From Elusimicrobiota bacterium (GTDB lineage Bacteria; Elusimicrobiota; Elusimicrobia; UBA1565): a stretch of DNA of 50,132 bases. Shown in pieces: positions 8,025-15,252 of this stretch. The notes beneath the pieces were generated by a model. It ran no database searches, had not been told where the DNA came from, and saw only the letters and a list, made by a program, of their open reading frames with translations. How positions within the stretch are numbered: position 1 is the first letter of the stretch; every line of letters starts with the position of its first letter. Location of the stretch: NCBI GenBank assembly GCA_016218495.1, contig JACRDU010000095.1, positions 1 through 50,132 of the forward strand, written 5' to 3'. The translations under genes and the position numbers were made by a program.

Positions 8025-8656
8025 CCGATGATCCCCAGCTTGACCCATAGGGCCAAGACGAGCTTGAGCGGAAGCACGACGAAGGCGTTGATGCCATGCG
8101 TGAAGAGGAGGACCATCAGGATGATCATCCCGTAAGGCACATGGCGCAGATAGGCCGCCCGCGCCCGCGCCGGGAGCAGGCCGGCCAGCACCTTGCTGCC
8201 GTCGAGGGGATGGATGGGGAGCAGGTTGAAGAAGGCGAGGAAGAGGTTGATGGTGACCCCGAAGAGCAGGAGGTCCAGCGCCGAGCCCCGGACCTCGGGG
8301 GCGAAGAAGGCCGTGCTGTGGACGAGCTTGTACATGACGGCGGAGGCCAGGGCCAGCAGGATGTTCGACAGGGGGCCGACGGCCGCGACCTTGACCGCGT
8401 CGCCCTTGGGGTCCCTCATGCGCGAGGGGTCGACCGGCACGGGCTTGGCCCAGGCGAAGACCGGGACGCTCGAGAAGAGGCACAGGAGCGGCAGGAAGAT
8501 GGTCCCGAAGGCGTCGATGTGGGGCAGGGGGTTGAGGGTCAGCCGTCCGGCGCGCTCGGCGGTGTCGTCGCCCCGTTCATAGGCCGCCACCCCGTGGCAG
8601 AACTCGTGGACCACCACGGAGAAGAACAGGACGGGCAGCTGGAGTACCCATTCCAT
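8021..8656 (-). CDS. M50-family site-2-type membrane metalloprotease
   Basis: An intramembrane zinc protease of the short, single-domain M50 group without a PDZ domain. From ATG 8656 it has 211 residues and four to six membrane segments. The zinc site is visible as HEFCH (HExxH) in the first helix (VVVHEFCHGVAAYERGD). The third ligand lies in FFNLLPIHPLDGSKVLAG, the family's NxxPxxPLDG block. GPLSNILLALASA is the conserved central helix. The open frame extends 24 codons further upstream, but the first hydrophobic helix and the protease domain begin at the chosen ATG, and a TACAAT hexamer lies just before it. The substrate is unknown. It heads the operon that runs through trpS, scpA, scpB and glgA. 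Confidence 0.88.
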   Translation of the reverse strand: MEWVLQLPVLFFSVVVHEFCHGVAAYERGDDTAERAGRLTLNPLPHIDAFGTIFLPLLCLFSSVPVFAWAKPVPVDPSRMRDPKGDAVKVAAVGPLSNILLALASAVMYKLVHSTAFFAPEVRGSALDLLLFGVTINLFLAFFNLLPIHPLDGSKVLAGLLPARARAAYLRHVPYGMIILMVLLFTHGINAFVVLPLKLVLALWVKLGIIG

Positions 8657-8664
8657 GCGCCGGA

Positions 8665-8670
8665 ATTGTA
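8665..8670 (-). promoter_or_regulatory. -10 element of the M50-trpS-scpAB-glgA operon
   Basis: TACAAT on the minus strand lies eight bases before the ATG at 8656, and no Shine-Dalgarno sequence occurs between them. No convincing -35 was found at 16-18 bp, so this rests on the hexamer and its spacing, which recur at other genes in the window. Confidence 0.4.
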
Positions 8671-8697
8671 CTACTTTTACCGTCGGAGGGAGGGGTG

Positions 8698-8817
8698 CTA
8701 GAAGCCGGAGACCACGGGGGCGCAGCAAGCCAGGAAGGCTATGCCCAAAGAGAGCGGAATCCCGATGACCAGGAAGAGCCCCCAGCAGAGGGCGCGTGCG
8801 CAGCCGGGCCTACGCAT
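8698..8817 (-). CDS. Possible 39-residue Cys-containing membrane peptide
   Basis: Between the M50 gene and the tricorn gene the minus strand carries an ATG-started frame of 39 codons ending TAG at 8698. The peptide has a basic N-terminus (MRRPGCARA), a continuous hydrophobic stretch (LCWGLFLVIGIPLSLGIAFL) and a Cys-Cys pair near the end. That topology is that of a small single-pass membrane protein. Random high-GC sequence rarely gives such an uninterrupted Leu/Ile/Phe run, which is the main argument for coding. No ribosome binding site or family match was seen. Confidence 0.35.
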   Translation of the reverse strand: MRRPGCARALCWGLFLVIGIPLSLGIAFLACCAPVVSGF

Positions 8818-9132
8818 ACAGCCCGGCGGAGCCCCGAGGGCGCCCTCAAACGGCGCCCGGCGACCGGAGGCCCGCCCGAAGCGCTCCGCGGCGGCGGGCA
8901 GCCCGCTTCACTTGGATGGGCACGAGCAGGGGGCGTCAAGTGCATAAGCATGCCCCGGCGATTGTGATGCCAAAGCCCTACCGGATTTCACCACTCCGCC
9001 GCTGTTGCCATTCCCCTCGGCGGGCTTGCCCGCCGAGGCTGGGCGGCCCCCAGGGGGCCGCACACGCCGTCGGGGGACCGTGCCGTAGGCGATAACCCCT
9101 GGAGCCGGGAGCGGGAGGCCCGCGTATGCCGC
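8818..9132. other. Gene-poor stretch between the tricorn gene and the small membrane ORF
   Basis: About 315 bases without a supported gene. The reading frames are short and arginine/proline-rich. The only structure seen is a pair of GC-rich perfect hairpins at 9015-9060, about 75 bases after the tricorn stop codon. Local base composition is less skewed than in the flanking genes. Confidence 0.6.
9015..9060. repeat. Tandem GC-rich hairpins downstream of the tricorn gene
   Basis: Hairpin one is a perfect 10-bp stem (CCTCGGCGGG at 9015-9024 with its complement at 9029-9038) and a 4-nt CTTG loop. Hairpin two is a near-continuous palindrome at 9044-9060 (CGGCCCC, CAG, GGGGCCG). They lie downstream of the minus-strand tricorn gene and could end its transcript or protect its 3' end. 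No T-run follows on either strand, so a classical intrinsic terminator is not supported. Confidence 0.5.
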
Positions 9133-12100
9133 CTAGGCGTCGAGCCGCGGCCCGTTGCCGCGCGGCATCTTGAGCTCGGGGCGTTTGGCCTTGAACTTGG
9201 CGACCAACCTGCGGACCTCGACGAGGCCGCGCTCGAGCTGGGGGTCCTTGCCCGCGGCGTGGTCCTGGGGGCGGAAGTCCACCTCGATGTCGGGGTCGGT
9301 GCCGTAGTTCTCCACCCCCCAGCCCACGTCGTCGAACCAGAACGCGTACTCGGGCTGCGTGGTCAGGCCTCCGTCGGCCAGCGGGAAGCGCGGATGGATG
9401 CCGATGACGCCGCCCCAGGTGCGCTTGCCGATGAGGGGCCCCAGGCCCAGGCGCTTAAAGGCGTGCGAGAAGATGTCGCCGTCGGAGCCCGCCCACTCGT
9501 CGGTCAGGGCCACCATCGGCCCGGCCGGCGCGTCCTGGGGGTACGACTCGACCCCGGCCCAGCGGCTGGCGCCGTAGCCGATGCGCCGGCGCGCCAGCTT
9601 CTCGAGGAGCAGCGCGGAGACGTGCCCGCCGCCGTTGTTGCGCACGTCGACGATGAGGCCGTCGCGCTCGACCTCCGCCAGGTAGGCGCGGTGGAACTCG
9701 GCGTAGCCGGCCGGGCCCATGTCGGGGACATGGATGTAGCCGACCCTCCCCCGCGTGGCCGCGTGGACGATGCGGCGGTTGCGCTCCACCCAGGCGCGGT
9801 AGCGCACAGGCTGCTCGTCGAACAAGGTCGTCACCGTCACCGTCCGCGGCTCGCCGCCGTCGCGCGAGACGCGGAGCTGGACCTCGGCCCGGGCCTTGTG
9901 GACCAGGGCCTGCGCCGGGGAGAAGGAGGAGTCCAGGGGCCAGCCGTCGACGGCCAGCAGGAGGTCTCCGGCCGCCACGTTGACGCCCGGCGCGCGCAGG
10001 GCGGAGTCCGCGTCCCGGTCCCAGCAGTCGCCCTCGAGGACCTTGCTCAGGCGCCAGGCCTTCTTCACTGCGTCCCAGTCCCACTCGGCGCCGAGGAAGC
10101 CTTGGGCGTAGCGCGGCGCCGCCCGGTAGTCGCCGCCGATGGCGTAGGCGTGCGAGGTGCCGAGCTCGCCCTGCATCTCCCAGAGGATGTCGGTGAACTC
10201 GGAGCGCGAGGCGACCCGTTCGAGGAGCGGTTCGTAGCGGCGGTAGACCGCCTTCCAATCGAGGGCCTTGAGCCCCGGGTTCCAGAACAGGTCGCGCTGC
10301 AGACGCCAGGCGTCGGCGTACATCTGACGCCACTCGGCCGCCGGGTCGAGGCTGGCCTTGGCCCGGGACAGGTCGACGAGGCCGCTCTTGCGGCCATAGC
10401 CTTCCGCGTCCTTGGCGGCGTCCACCGTCTCGCCCGCGGCGATGACGCGCACGGAGCGCCCGGCCTGGATGCCCAGCGCGGCGTTGTCGCGCGACAGGTC
10501 GAAGTCGCTGACCCGCTCGGCCACGGTCTTGGTCTCCTTGTTCTCGAACTCGTAGGACTTGAGGGTCGCCTTCGCCGTCGGCTCGGAGGAGAAGAAGTCG
10601 CGGTCCAGGCTCCCGCTCACCGGGACGGCCGTGAAGAGCACCTTGCCCGGCAGGCCCATGACGCGCAGATAGCGCCCCTCGGGCAGGGGGAAGGCGACGA
10701 CCCGCTCGGTCAGCCCCCCGAGGTCGATGGCCACATCCTTCTTCTCGTCCTTCTTGTCCTCCTTCTTCCCCTTCGCCGCCTTCGCGTCGTCGGCGCCCTT
10801 CTTGAGCGGCTTGGGGGCCGGGACGAAGGGCGACGCGAGGTCCTTCTGCAGCGTCAGCAGGTGGGGGCGCGAGCCGCGCGGGAAGTTCAGGTCGAACTGG
10901 ATGCCGTCGTAGACCGGGTCGAAGTCGCGGTGGGAGAGGAAGTAGAGGTATTTTCCCCCCGGGTCCCAAGCCGGCATCCCGTCGCGCAGGACCGGCCGCG
11001 TCGCGTCGTAGGTCTTGCCCTCCCGGGAGTCCCAGAGCCGGATGATGGACAGGTTCGCCGACACGTGGAACCCGTAGGCGGCCCAGCGCCCGTCGGGGGA
11101 CCAGGCCGCCCCGCGGATGGAGGCGAAGGCGCTGCGGTCCACCTTGGTCAGGGCCCCCGAGGAGAGGTCGACGCACAGCAGCTCGTTGCGGTGGTTGGTC
11201 AGCAGGACCCGGTCGGCCTTGGGGTCGACCGCCAGCGTGGTCGCCCGCCCGATGTCCAGGCCCGCCAGGCGCCGGGGGGGCGTCTGCCCCGCGGGCGAGA
11301 CGGTGACGACCTCCAGGGCCTCTTCGCCCCCGGCGTCCGAGACGACGACGGCCCGCTTGCCGTCGCCCAGCCAGCGCGGCAGGCGATAGCGCGCGGCGTC
11401 GCGCTCGCCGTGCTGGAGGGCCGGCCCCTCCCAGTTCCCCATCGTCGAGAGCTTGCCGCGGAAGACCAGGGCCAGGGAGTGGCCCTGGGGGTGCAGCTCC
11501 CAGTCCTCGACATAGCGCGCCGCCGAGACGAAACGCCGCGCGCGCTGCGGCCGCGGCGAGGCGGTTTCGACGGGCAGCTCGGCGTCGGTCCCCCGCCCGG
11601 GGTCGTAGACCCGCAGCGACGCGCCGTGCTGGTAGGCGATGCGCTTGCCGTCGCTCGACGGGTTGCGCACATAGAAGTCCTTGTGGGCGGTGTGCCGCTT
11701 GAGCCCGCGGCCGGACGGCAGGACGGAGTAGAGGTTGCCCACGCCCTCGTGGTCCGAGACGAAGAAGACGCGCTCCCCCACCCACAGGGGCCAGGCCATG
11801 TTCCCGCCCGTGCGCACCAGGCGCCTGAACTCGCCCTTCCCCTTGAGGTCGGCCCACAGCTCGCCGGCCGTCCCGCCGCGGTAGCGCTTCCAGAAGGCCG
11901 GGTCGCGCCGGTTGCGCCCCAGCACCCGCTCGCCCCCGGGCCCGAAGCAGAGGTCGTCGGCCGGCCCCAGGCCGAGGCGCCGCACGGCCCCGTCCTTGGT
12001 CCGCACCGCGAAGAGCTCGCCGGGCTGCACGAACGGGCTGCGCGCCTCGGAGGAGAAGAGCACCTCGGAACCGTCCGGGGTCCAGCCGCGCACCATCGAG

Positions 12101-12357
12101 CGCGCGCCCAGGAAGGTCAGACGGCGGGGCTCCCCGCCGGAGGCCGGCATCAAAGTCACCTCGGCCTCGCCCTCCTCGCGCCCGGTGAAGGCCAGCCACG
12201 CGCCGTCCGGGGAAAGGGCCGCATGGGTGGATTCCCCGCTGCCCGAGGTCAGACGGCGGGCCACGCCGCCCGAGGCGGGCACGGTCCACAGGTCGTCCTC
12301 GCAGGTGAAGACGACGGTCTCGCCGTTGAGGGCGGGGAAGCGGTAATAGCCGGGCAT
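9133..12357 (-). CDS. Tricorn-type protease (S41 family), cytoplasmic form
   Basis: A 1074-residue homologue of tricorn protease, which degrades oligopeptides released by larger proteases. Beta-propeller repeats fill residues 1-510 (LSPDGAWLAFTGR, WSPDGRWAAYGF, WDPGGKYLYFLS). After a Lys/Asp-rich linker (518-541) come the C1 helical domain, a PDZ-like domain (about 760-850) and the S41 catalytic core. Catalytic residues match tricorn: Ser735-His736 (GTSHAYAI), nucleophile Ser958 (AGSDGD) and Glu1016 (GVENYG). VDVRNNGGGHVS (903-914) is the S41 signature. No signal peptide is present, whereas many bacterial homologues are exported. Start ATG 12357 is preceded by AAGGAGA at 5 nt and by TATAAT, so this gene does have a leader. 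The open frame continues upstream through the divergent fic gene; that part is antisense shadow. Confidence 0.93.
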   Translation of the reverse strand: MPGYYRFPALNGETVVFTCEDDLWTVPASGGVARRLTSGSGESTHAALSPDGAWLAFTGREEGEAEVTLMPASGGEPRRLTFLGARSMVRGWTPDGSEVLFSSEARSPFVQPGELFAVRTKDGAVRRLGLGPADDLCFGPGGERVLGRNRRDPAFWKRYRGGTAGELWADLKGKGEFRRLVRTGGNMAWPLWVGERVFFVSDHEGVGNLYSVLPSGRGLKRHTAHKDFYVRNPSSDGKRIAYQHGASLRVYDPGRGTDAELPVETASPRPQRARRFVSAARYVEDWELHPQGHSLALVFRGKLSTMGNWEGPALQHGERDAARYRLPRWLGDGKRAVVVSDAGGEEALEVVTVSPAGQTPPRRLAGLDIGRATTLAVDPKADRVLLTNHRNELLCVDLSSGALTKVDRSAFASIRGAAWSPDGRWAAYGFHVSANLSIIRLWDSREGKTYDATRPVLRDGMPAWDPGGKYLYFLSHRDFDPVYDGIQFDLNFPRGSRPHLLTLQKDLASPFVPAPKPLKKGADDAKAAKGKKEDKKDEKKDVAIDLGGLTERVVAFPLPEGRYLRVMGLPGKVLFTAVPVSGSLDRDFFSSEPTAKATLKSYEFENKETKTVAERVSDFDLSRDNAALGIQAGRSVRVIAAGETVDAAKDAEGYGRKSGLVDLSRAKASLDPAAEWRQMYADAWRLQRDLFWNPGLKALDWKAVYRRYEPLLERVASRSEFTDILWEMQGELGTSHAYAIGGDYRAAPRYAQGFLGAEWDWDAVKKAWRLSKVLEGDCWDRDADSALRAPGVNVAAGDLLLAVDGWPLDSSFSPAQALVHKARAEVQLRVSRDGGEPRTVTVTTLFDEQPVRYRAWVERNRRIVHAATRGRVGYIHVPDMGPAGYAEFHRAYLAEVERDGLIVDVRNNGGGHVSALLLEKLARRRIGYGASRWAGVESYPQDAPAGPMVALTDEWAGSDGDIFSHAFKRLGLGPLIGKRTWGGVIGIHPRFPLADGGLTTQPEYAFWFDDVGWGVENYGTDPDIEVDFRPQDHAAGKDPQLERGLVEVRRLVAKFKAKRPELKMPRGNGPRLDA

Positions 12358-12362
12358 GGGGT

Positions 12363-12388
12363 CTCCTTGGAGACGGCCAGGGATTATA
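12363..12388 (-). promoter_or_regulatory. Tricorn gene -10 hexamer and Shine-Dalgarno site
   Basis: TATAAT on the minus strand at 12383-12388 predicts a start near 12376, with AAGGAGA at 12363-12369 ending 5 nt before the ATG. No good -35 sits at 16-18 bp. The promoter is back-to-back with that of fic, so the 102-bp gap serves both genes. Confidence 0.55.
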
Positions 12389-12411
12389 CCCGTGTTGGGA
12401 GGCCGGCGGCG

Positions 12412-12453
12412 CTTGACGCAACACTTGACGAAAACTTGACGAAACGTTATACT
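12412..12453 (+). promoter_or_regulatory. fic promoter with three phased CTTGACG repeats
   Basis: CTTGACG occurs at 12412, 12424 and 12435, spaced 12 and 11 bp, about one helical turn. The middle copy supplies a -35 (TTGACG, 12425-12430) exactly 17 bp before TATACT (12448-12453), which ends six bases before the ATG at 12460. The outer copies are not needed for the promoter, so they look like operator repeats. The C-terminal winged helix of the Fic protein is a candidate binder (inference). Confidence 0.65.
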
Positions 12454-12459
12454 GTTAGC

Positions 12460-13479
12460 ATGTACCGCCCGCGGTTCCACATCTCGGCGGAACTGCTCAG
12501 CCTCCTCACCCAGGCGACCGAGCTGAAGGCGTGGATAGAGCGGGCCGTGGTCGACGTCTCCTGGCTGCCGGCCTTGCAGAGGGACACCGCGGCCCGGCTG
12601 GCCCACTCTTCGACGGCGATCGAGGGCAACCCGTTGGGCTTGCCCGAGGCCCAGGCTTTGGCCCGGGGAGAACCCACCGGAGCCGCCGGCACCGCCGCCC
12701 AGGAAATCCGGAACTATCTGAGCGCGATGCGCTGGATTTGGAGCCGGAAGACGGGGGCGGCCCTCACGGAGAAGAACCTCCTGCGCCTGCATGCGCTCCT
12801 GACGGTGAAGACCCTGCCGCCCGAGCAGGTCGGGCGATACAAGACCAAGCCCAACAGGGTCGTCGGTCCGGACGGCAGGACGGCATATTCCCCTCCCGGC
12901 CCGGACCAGGCCGGCCCGATGACCCGCGAGCTGGTCGACTGGGTCAACGGCCCGGAGGCGGCCAGGCTCCACCCCGTCATCGTCAGCGCGGCGGCGCACC
13001 ACCGCCTCGTCTCCATCCATCCGTTCGCCGATGGAAACGGCCGCGCCGCCCGCGCCCTGGGGGTCTGGCTCCTATGCTCCCGGGGCTTCGACACCGAGCA
13101 CCTGTTCGCGCTGGACGAGTTCTATGAGGCCGACCGAGGGCGCTATTACGGGAAAATCCAGCAAGCGCGCGAACTGGACGGGGACCTGACCTTCTGGCTG
13201 GACTATGCGGCCGAAGCGGTGCTGGAGACCCTCGAGGGGACGCGCCGGCGCATCGAGTCGCTCAAGGTCTCAGCCGCCGCGCCTCGTATGCGCCTGACCA
13301 AGCGCCAGGAGGACGTCCTCCGTCTCCTGCGGGACCGCGGCCGGGCCAAAGCCCCCGACCTCGAGGCCGCCTTCGGCCTCACCCGCGCACGCATCGCCCA
13401 GGTCATGAAGCCCCTCGTCGACGCCGGCCTGGTCGTGCGCGAAGGCCTCTCCCGCGCCACGACCTACCGGCTGGCTTAG
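12460..13479 (+). CDS. Fic-domain protein with C-terminal winged helix
   Basis: Fic proteins transfer AMP or another nucleotide-derived group onto hydroxyl side chains of target proteins. In 339 residues the order is as follows: N-terminal Fic_N helices; an autoinhibitory motif STAIEGN (51-57, matching the S/T-x-x-x-E-G/N class II pattern); the catalytic loop HPFADGNGRA (187-196, an exact HPFx[D/E]GNGR); and a C-terminal winged helix-turn-helix (about 276-339, KRQEDVLRLLRDRG and LTRARIAQVMKPLVDAGLV). All residues needed for AMP transfer and for autoinhibition are present. Proteins of this architecture are usually solitary housekeeping-like Fic proteins, not toxin partners. The gene stands alone, with its own promoter directly at the start codon. 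Its TAG stop shares three bases with the TAA of the convergent tRNA nucleotidyltransferase gene. Confidence 0.93.
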   Translation: MYRPRFHISAELLSLLTQATELKAWIERAVVDVSWLPALQRDTAARLAHSSTAIEGNPLGLPEAQALARGEPTGAAGTAAQEIRNYLSAMRWIWSRKTGAALTEKNLLRLHALLTVKTLPPEQVGRYKTKPNRVVGPDGRTAYSPPGPDQAGPMTRELVDWVNGPEAARLHPVIVSAAAHHRLVSIHPFADGNGRAARALGVWLLCSRGFDTEHLFALDEFYEADRGRYYGKIQQARELDGDLTFWLDYAAEAVLETLEGTRRRIESLKVSAAAPRMRLTKRQEDVLRLLRDRGRAKAPDLEAAFGLTRARIAQVMKPLVDAGLVVREGLSRATTYRLA

Positions 13480-14594
13480 ACGGCCAGGGCGCGGGTCAGC
13501 CAGGCGCGCGCCTGGAGCTGGGTCCGGAACCCGCCCTTCCACTGCTCCGCCGCGGCTTCGTTCAGGATCTTGGCGAAGGCCGGCCCCGGCGTGAGCCCGG
13601 CGGCCAACAGCTCCGTGCCGGTCACCAGGCGCGGCCCGAGAGCCGCCTTCGGCAGGCGCGGCAGGGCCAGACGCAGGATTTTCACCGCGCCCTCGGGCAG
13701 GGCCTGCGCCGGCGTCGCCGCCGACTGCGCCGTCTTGAGCGCGGCCAGCAGCGCCGCCGAGTCGACATGGGCCAACGGCAGCGAGGCGACGAGGCCGGCC
13801 CCGTCCTTGCCCATGGCGAAAGCGATGAGGCCCAGCCTGGTCAGGGCATCGGGCGCCTTCACGAGCCCGGCGGGCGCCTTGAAGCGGGGATGCAGGAAGC
13901 GCGTCAGGCCCCACTTGGCGCAGAGCTTCAGCGCCGGCCCCGGGTCATCCTCCTCGAGGATGCGCCAGAGCTCCTGGCGGAGGCGCTCGCGCGACAGGAG
14001 GGCCGGGTCCTTGCGCCCCACGCTCTCGCGCAGCCGCCGCGCCGTCGCCCATTCGAGCCGCAGCCCCATGCGGCCCGCGTAGCGGGCGGCGCGGAACAGG
14101 CGCGTCGGGTCGTCGCGGAAGCTCTGCGGGTGGAGCACCCGGAGCCGGCGGGCCCTGAGGTCGTCCCGGCCGCCGAGCGGGTCGAACAGCCCGCCGAGCC
14201 CGTCCGCGCCCAGCGGGCGGGCCATGGCGTTGACCGAGAAGTCCCGGCGCTTGAGGTCGCCTTCGATGCTGGCGGGCCGCACGACGGGCAAAGCGGCCGG
14301 CGCGGGATAGTCCTCGGCCCGGGCGGTGGCCAGGTCCAGGCGCTCGCCGGTGGGCAAGGTAAGCCGGGCCGTGCCGAAGCGGCCGAAGGATTCCAGGCGC
14401 GCGCCCCAGGCCAGCGCGCACTCGTCGGCCAGGCCGGCGGCGTCGCCCTCGGCCATCACGTCGATGTCGCGCACGGCCCGGCCGAGCAGGGCGTCGCGCA
14501 CGCAGCCGCCCACTGCGGCGGCCCGGGTCCCGCGCGCGGCGGCCCGGCGGCCCAGGTCGGCCAGGGCCCGGCCCAGGGCGGGCGCGACCTTCAT
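13476..14594 (-). CDS. CCA-adding enzyme / poly(A) polymerase family tRNA nucleotidyltransferase
   Basis: A class II nucleotidyltransferase that adds or repairs the CCA end of tRNA, or polyadenylates RNA; sequence alone does not separate the two. Starting at ATG 14594 it has 372 residues. The head domain carries GGCVRDALLGR (29-39) and the metal-binding DID (43-45). Next come the RRDFSVNAMA block (near residue 115) and DDPTRLFRAARYAGRMGL. The C-terminal half is helical and less conserved. The start overlaps the CpXC gene's stop codon as ATGA, so the two are co-transcribed. The open frame continues upstream in shadow sequence. The 3' end overlaps that of fic tail-to-tail. Confidence 0.9.
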   Translation of the reverse strand: MKVAPALGRALADLGRRAAARGTRAAAVGGCVRDALLGRAVRDIDVMAEGDAAGLADECALAWGARLESFGRFGTARLTLPTGERLDLATARAEDYPAPAALPVVRPASIEGDLKRRDFSVNAMARPLGADGLGGLFDPLGGRDDLRARRLRVLHPQSFRDDPTRLFRAARYAGRMGLRLEWATARRLRESVGRKDPALLSRERLRQELWRILEEDDPGPALKLCAKWGLTRFLHPRFKAPAGLVKAPDALTRLGLIAFAMGKDGAGLVASLPLAHVDSAALLAALKTAQSAATPAQALPEGAVKILRLALPRLPKAALGPRLVTGTELLAAGLTPGPAFAKILNEAAAEQWKGGFRTQLQARAWLTRALAV

Positions 14595-15235
14595 GGGGCT
14601 CGGCGGACGGCGGGCGGCTTCTCGCCGGCGTCGATGACGGGCCGCCAGAGCGCGAAGGAGGCCAGCCTGTCGTTGGCCTTGAGGAGCTTGTCCACCCCGG
14701 CCCGCGCCGCCTCGGTCGTCCACTTGGGGCCGGCCAGCGGCACGAAGCGCGGCAAGCTCCGTTTGCGGGCGTAGGACGGGTCGACTCGGTAGTGCTGCAG
14801 GCCCAAGTCCTTCAGCAGCCATTCCGCCACGCGCTCCTCGTCCTCGCGGTCGTCGTCGGCCTGCAGCGCGGCCGCGATGGCGCCGTAGCCGAAGAAGAGT
14901 TCCGGCTCCGCGACCAGCGGCATGTCGGGGCCCAGCGCGCCGCGCATCGCGGCGAAGTCGTCGGCCATCTTCTTGCGCCACTTCGGGGCTTCGGCCTCGT
15001 AGGACTCGGGGAAGACGAAGGCGACCAGCCCGGCCGTCGGGTCCGCATAGACCAGGGGAGCCTCCGGGAAGAAAGGCTTCCGGCAGCCGTCGCAGACCAC
15101 GAGGTTGAGCTCCCCGCCGAGCAGCCTGAGCCTCAGGTTCTCGTCCCGGTCGCCCCGCACGAAGCTCCACACCTCGACCTCGGAGGCTTCGCAGCCGTTG
15201 GGGCACTTCCCTTCGACCCGACCCAAGAAGGACAT
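14591..15235 (-). CDS. CpXC-domain protein
   Basis: A 214-residue protein with an N-terminal CpXC domain. A first Cys pair lies at CPNGC (11-15) and a second at CDGC (48-51), about 33 residues apart. They are followed by the FF-P-x-x-PLVYADPTAGLVAFVFPE strand region. The two CxxC-type pairs suggest zinc binding; the biochemical role of CpXC proteins is unknown. The C-terminal half (about 85-214) is helical and charged. The gene heads a two-gene operon with the tRNA nucleotidyltransferase. TATAAT ends five bases before its ATG, with no ribosome binding site between. Confidence 0.82.
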   Translation of the reverse strand: MSFLGRVEGKCPNGCEASEVEVWSFVRGDRDENLRLRLLGGELNLVVCDGCRKPFFPEAPLVYADPTAGLVAFVFPESYEAEAPKWRKKMADDFAAMRGALGPDMPLVAEPELFFGYGAIAAALQADDDREDEERVAEWLLKDLGLQHYRVDPSYARKRSLPRFVPLAGPKWTTEAARAGVDKLLKANDRLASFALWRPVIDAGEKPPAVRRAP

Positions 15236-15240
15236 CGCTG

Positions 15241-15246
15241 ATTATA
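15241..15246 (-). promoter_or_regulatory. -10 element of the CpXC/tRNA-nucleotidyltransferase operon, leaderless type
   Basis: A perfect TATAAT on the minus strand lies five bases from the ATG at 15235, inside the 17-bp gap after the DUF4175-like gene. No good -35 was found. Confidence 0.5.
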
Positions 15247-15252
15247 CCCCTC

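Noticed and set aside
8739-8951. A 70-codon minus-strand frame in the M50/tricorn gap
   Set aside because: Its Pro/Ala/Ser/Arg composition lacks any structure, and another frame over part of it encodes a plausible membrane peptide.
9259-13479. A 1406-codon open frame on the plus strand crossing the tricorn gene and ending with fic
   Set aside because: Only its last 339 codons (from 12460) encode a recognisable protein. The rest is antisense to tricorn and has the Arg/Gly/Pro/Val composition of GC-rich shadow frames.
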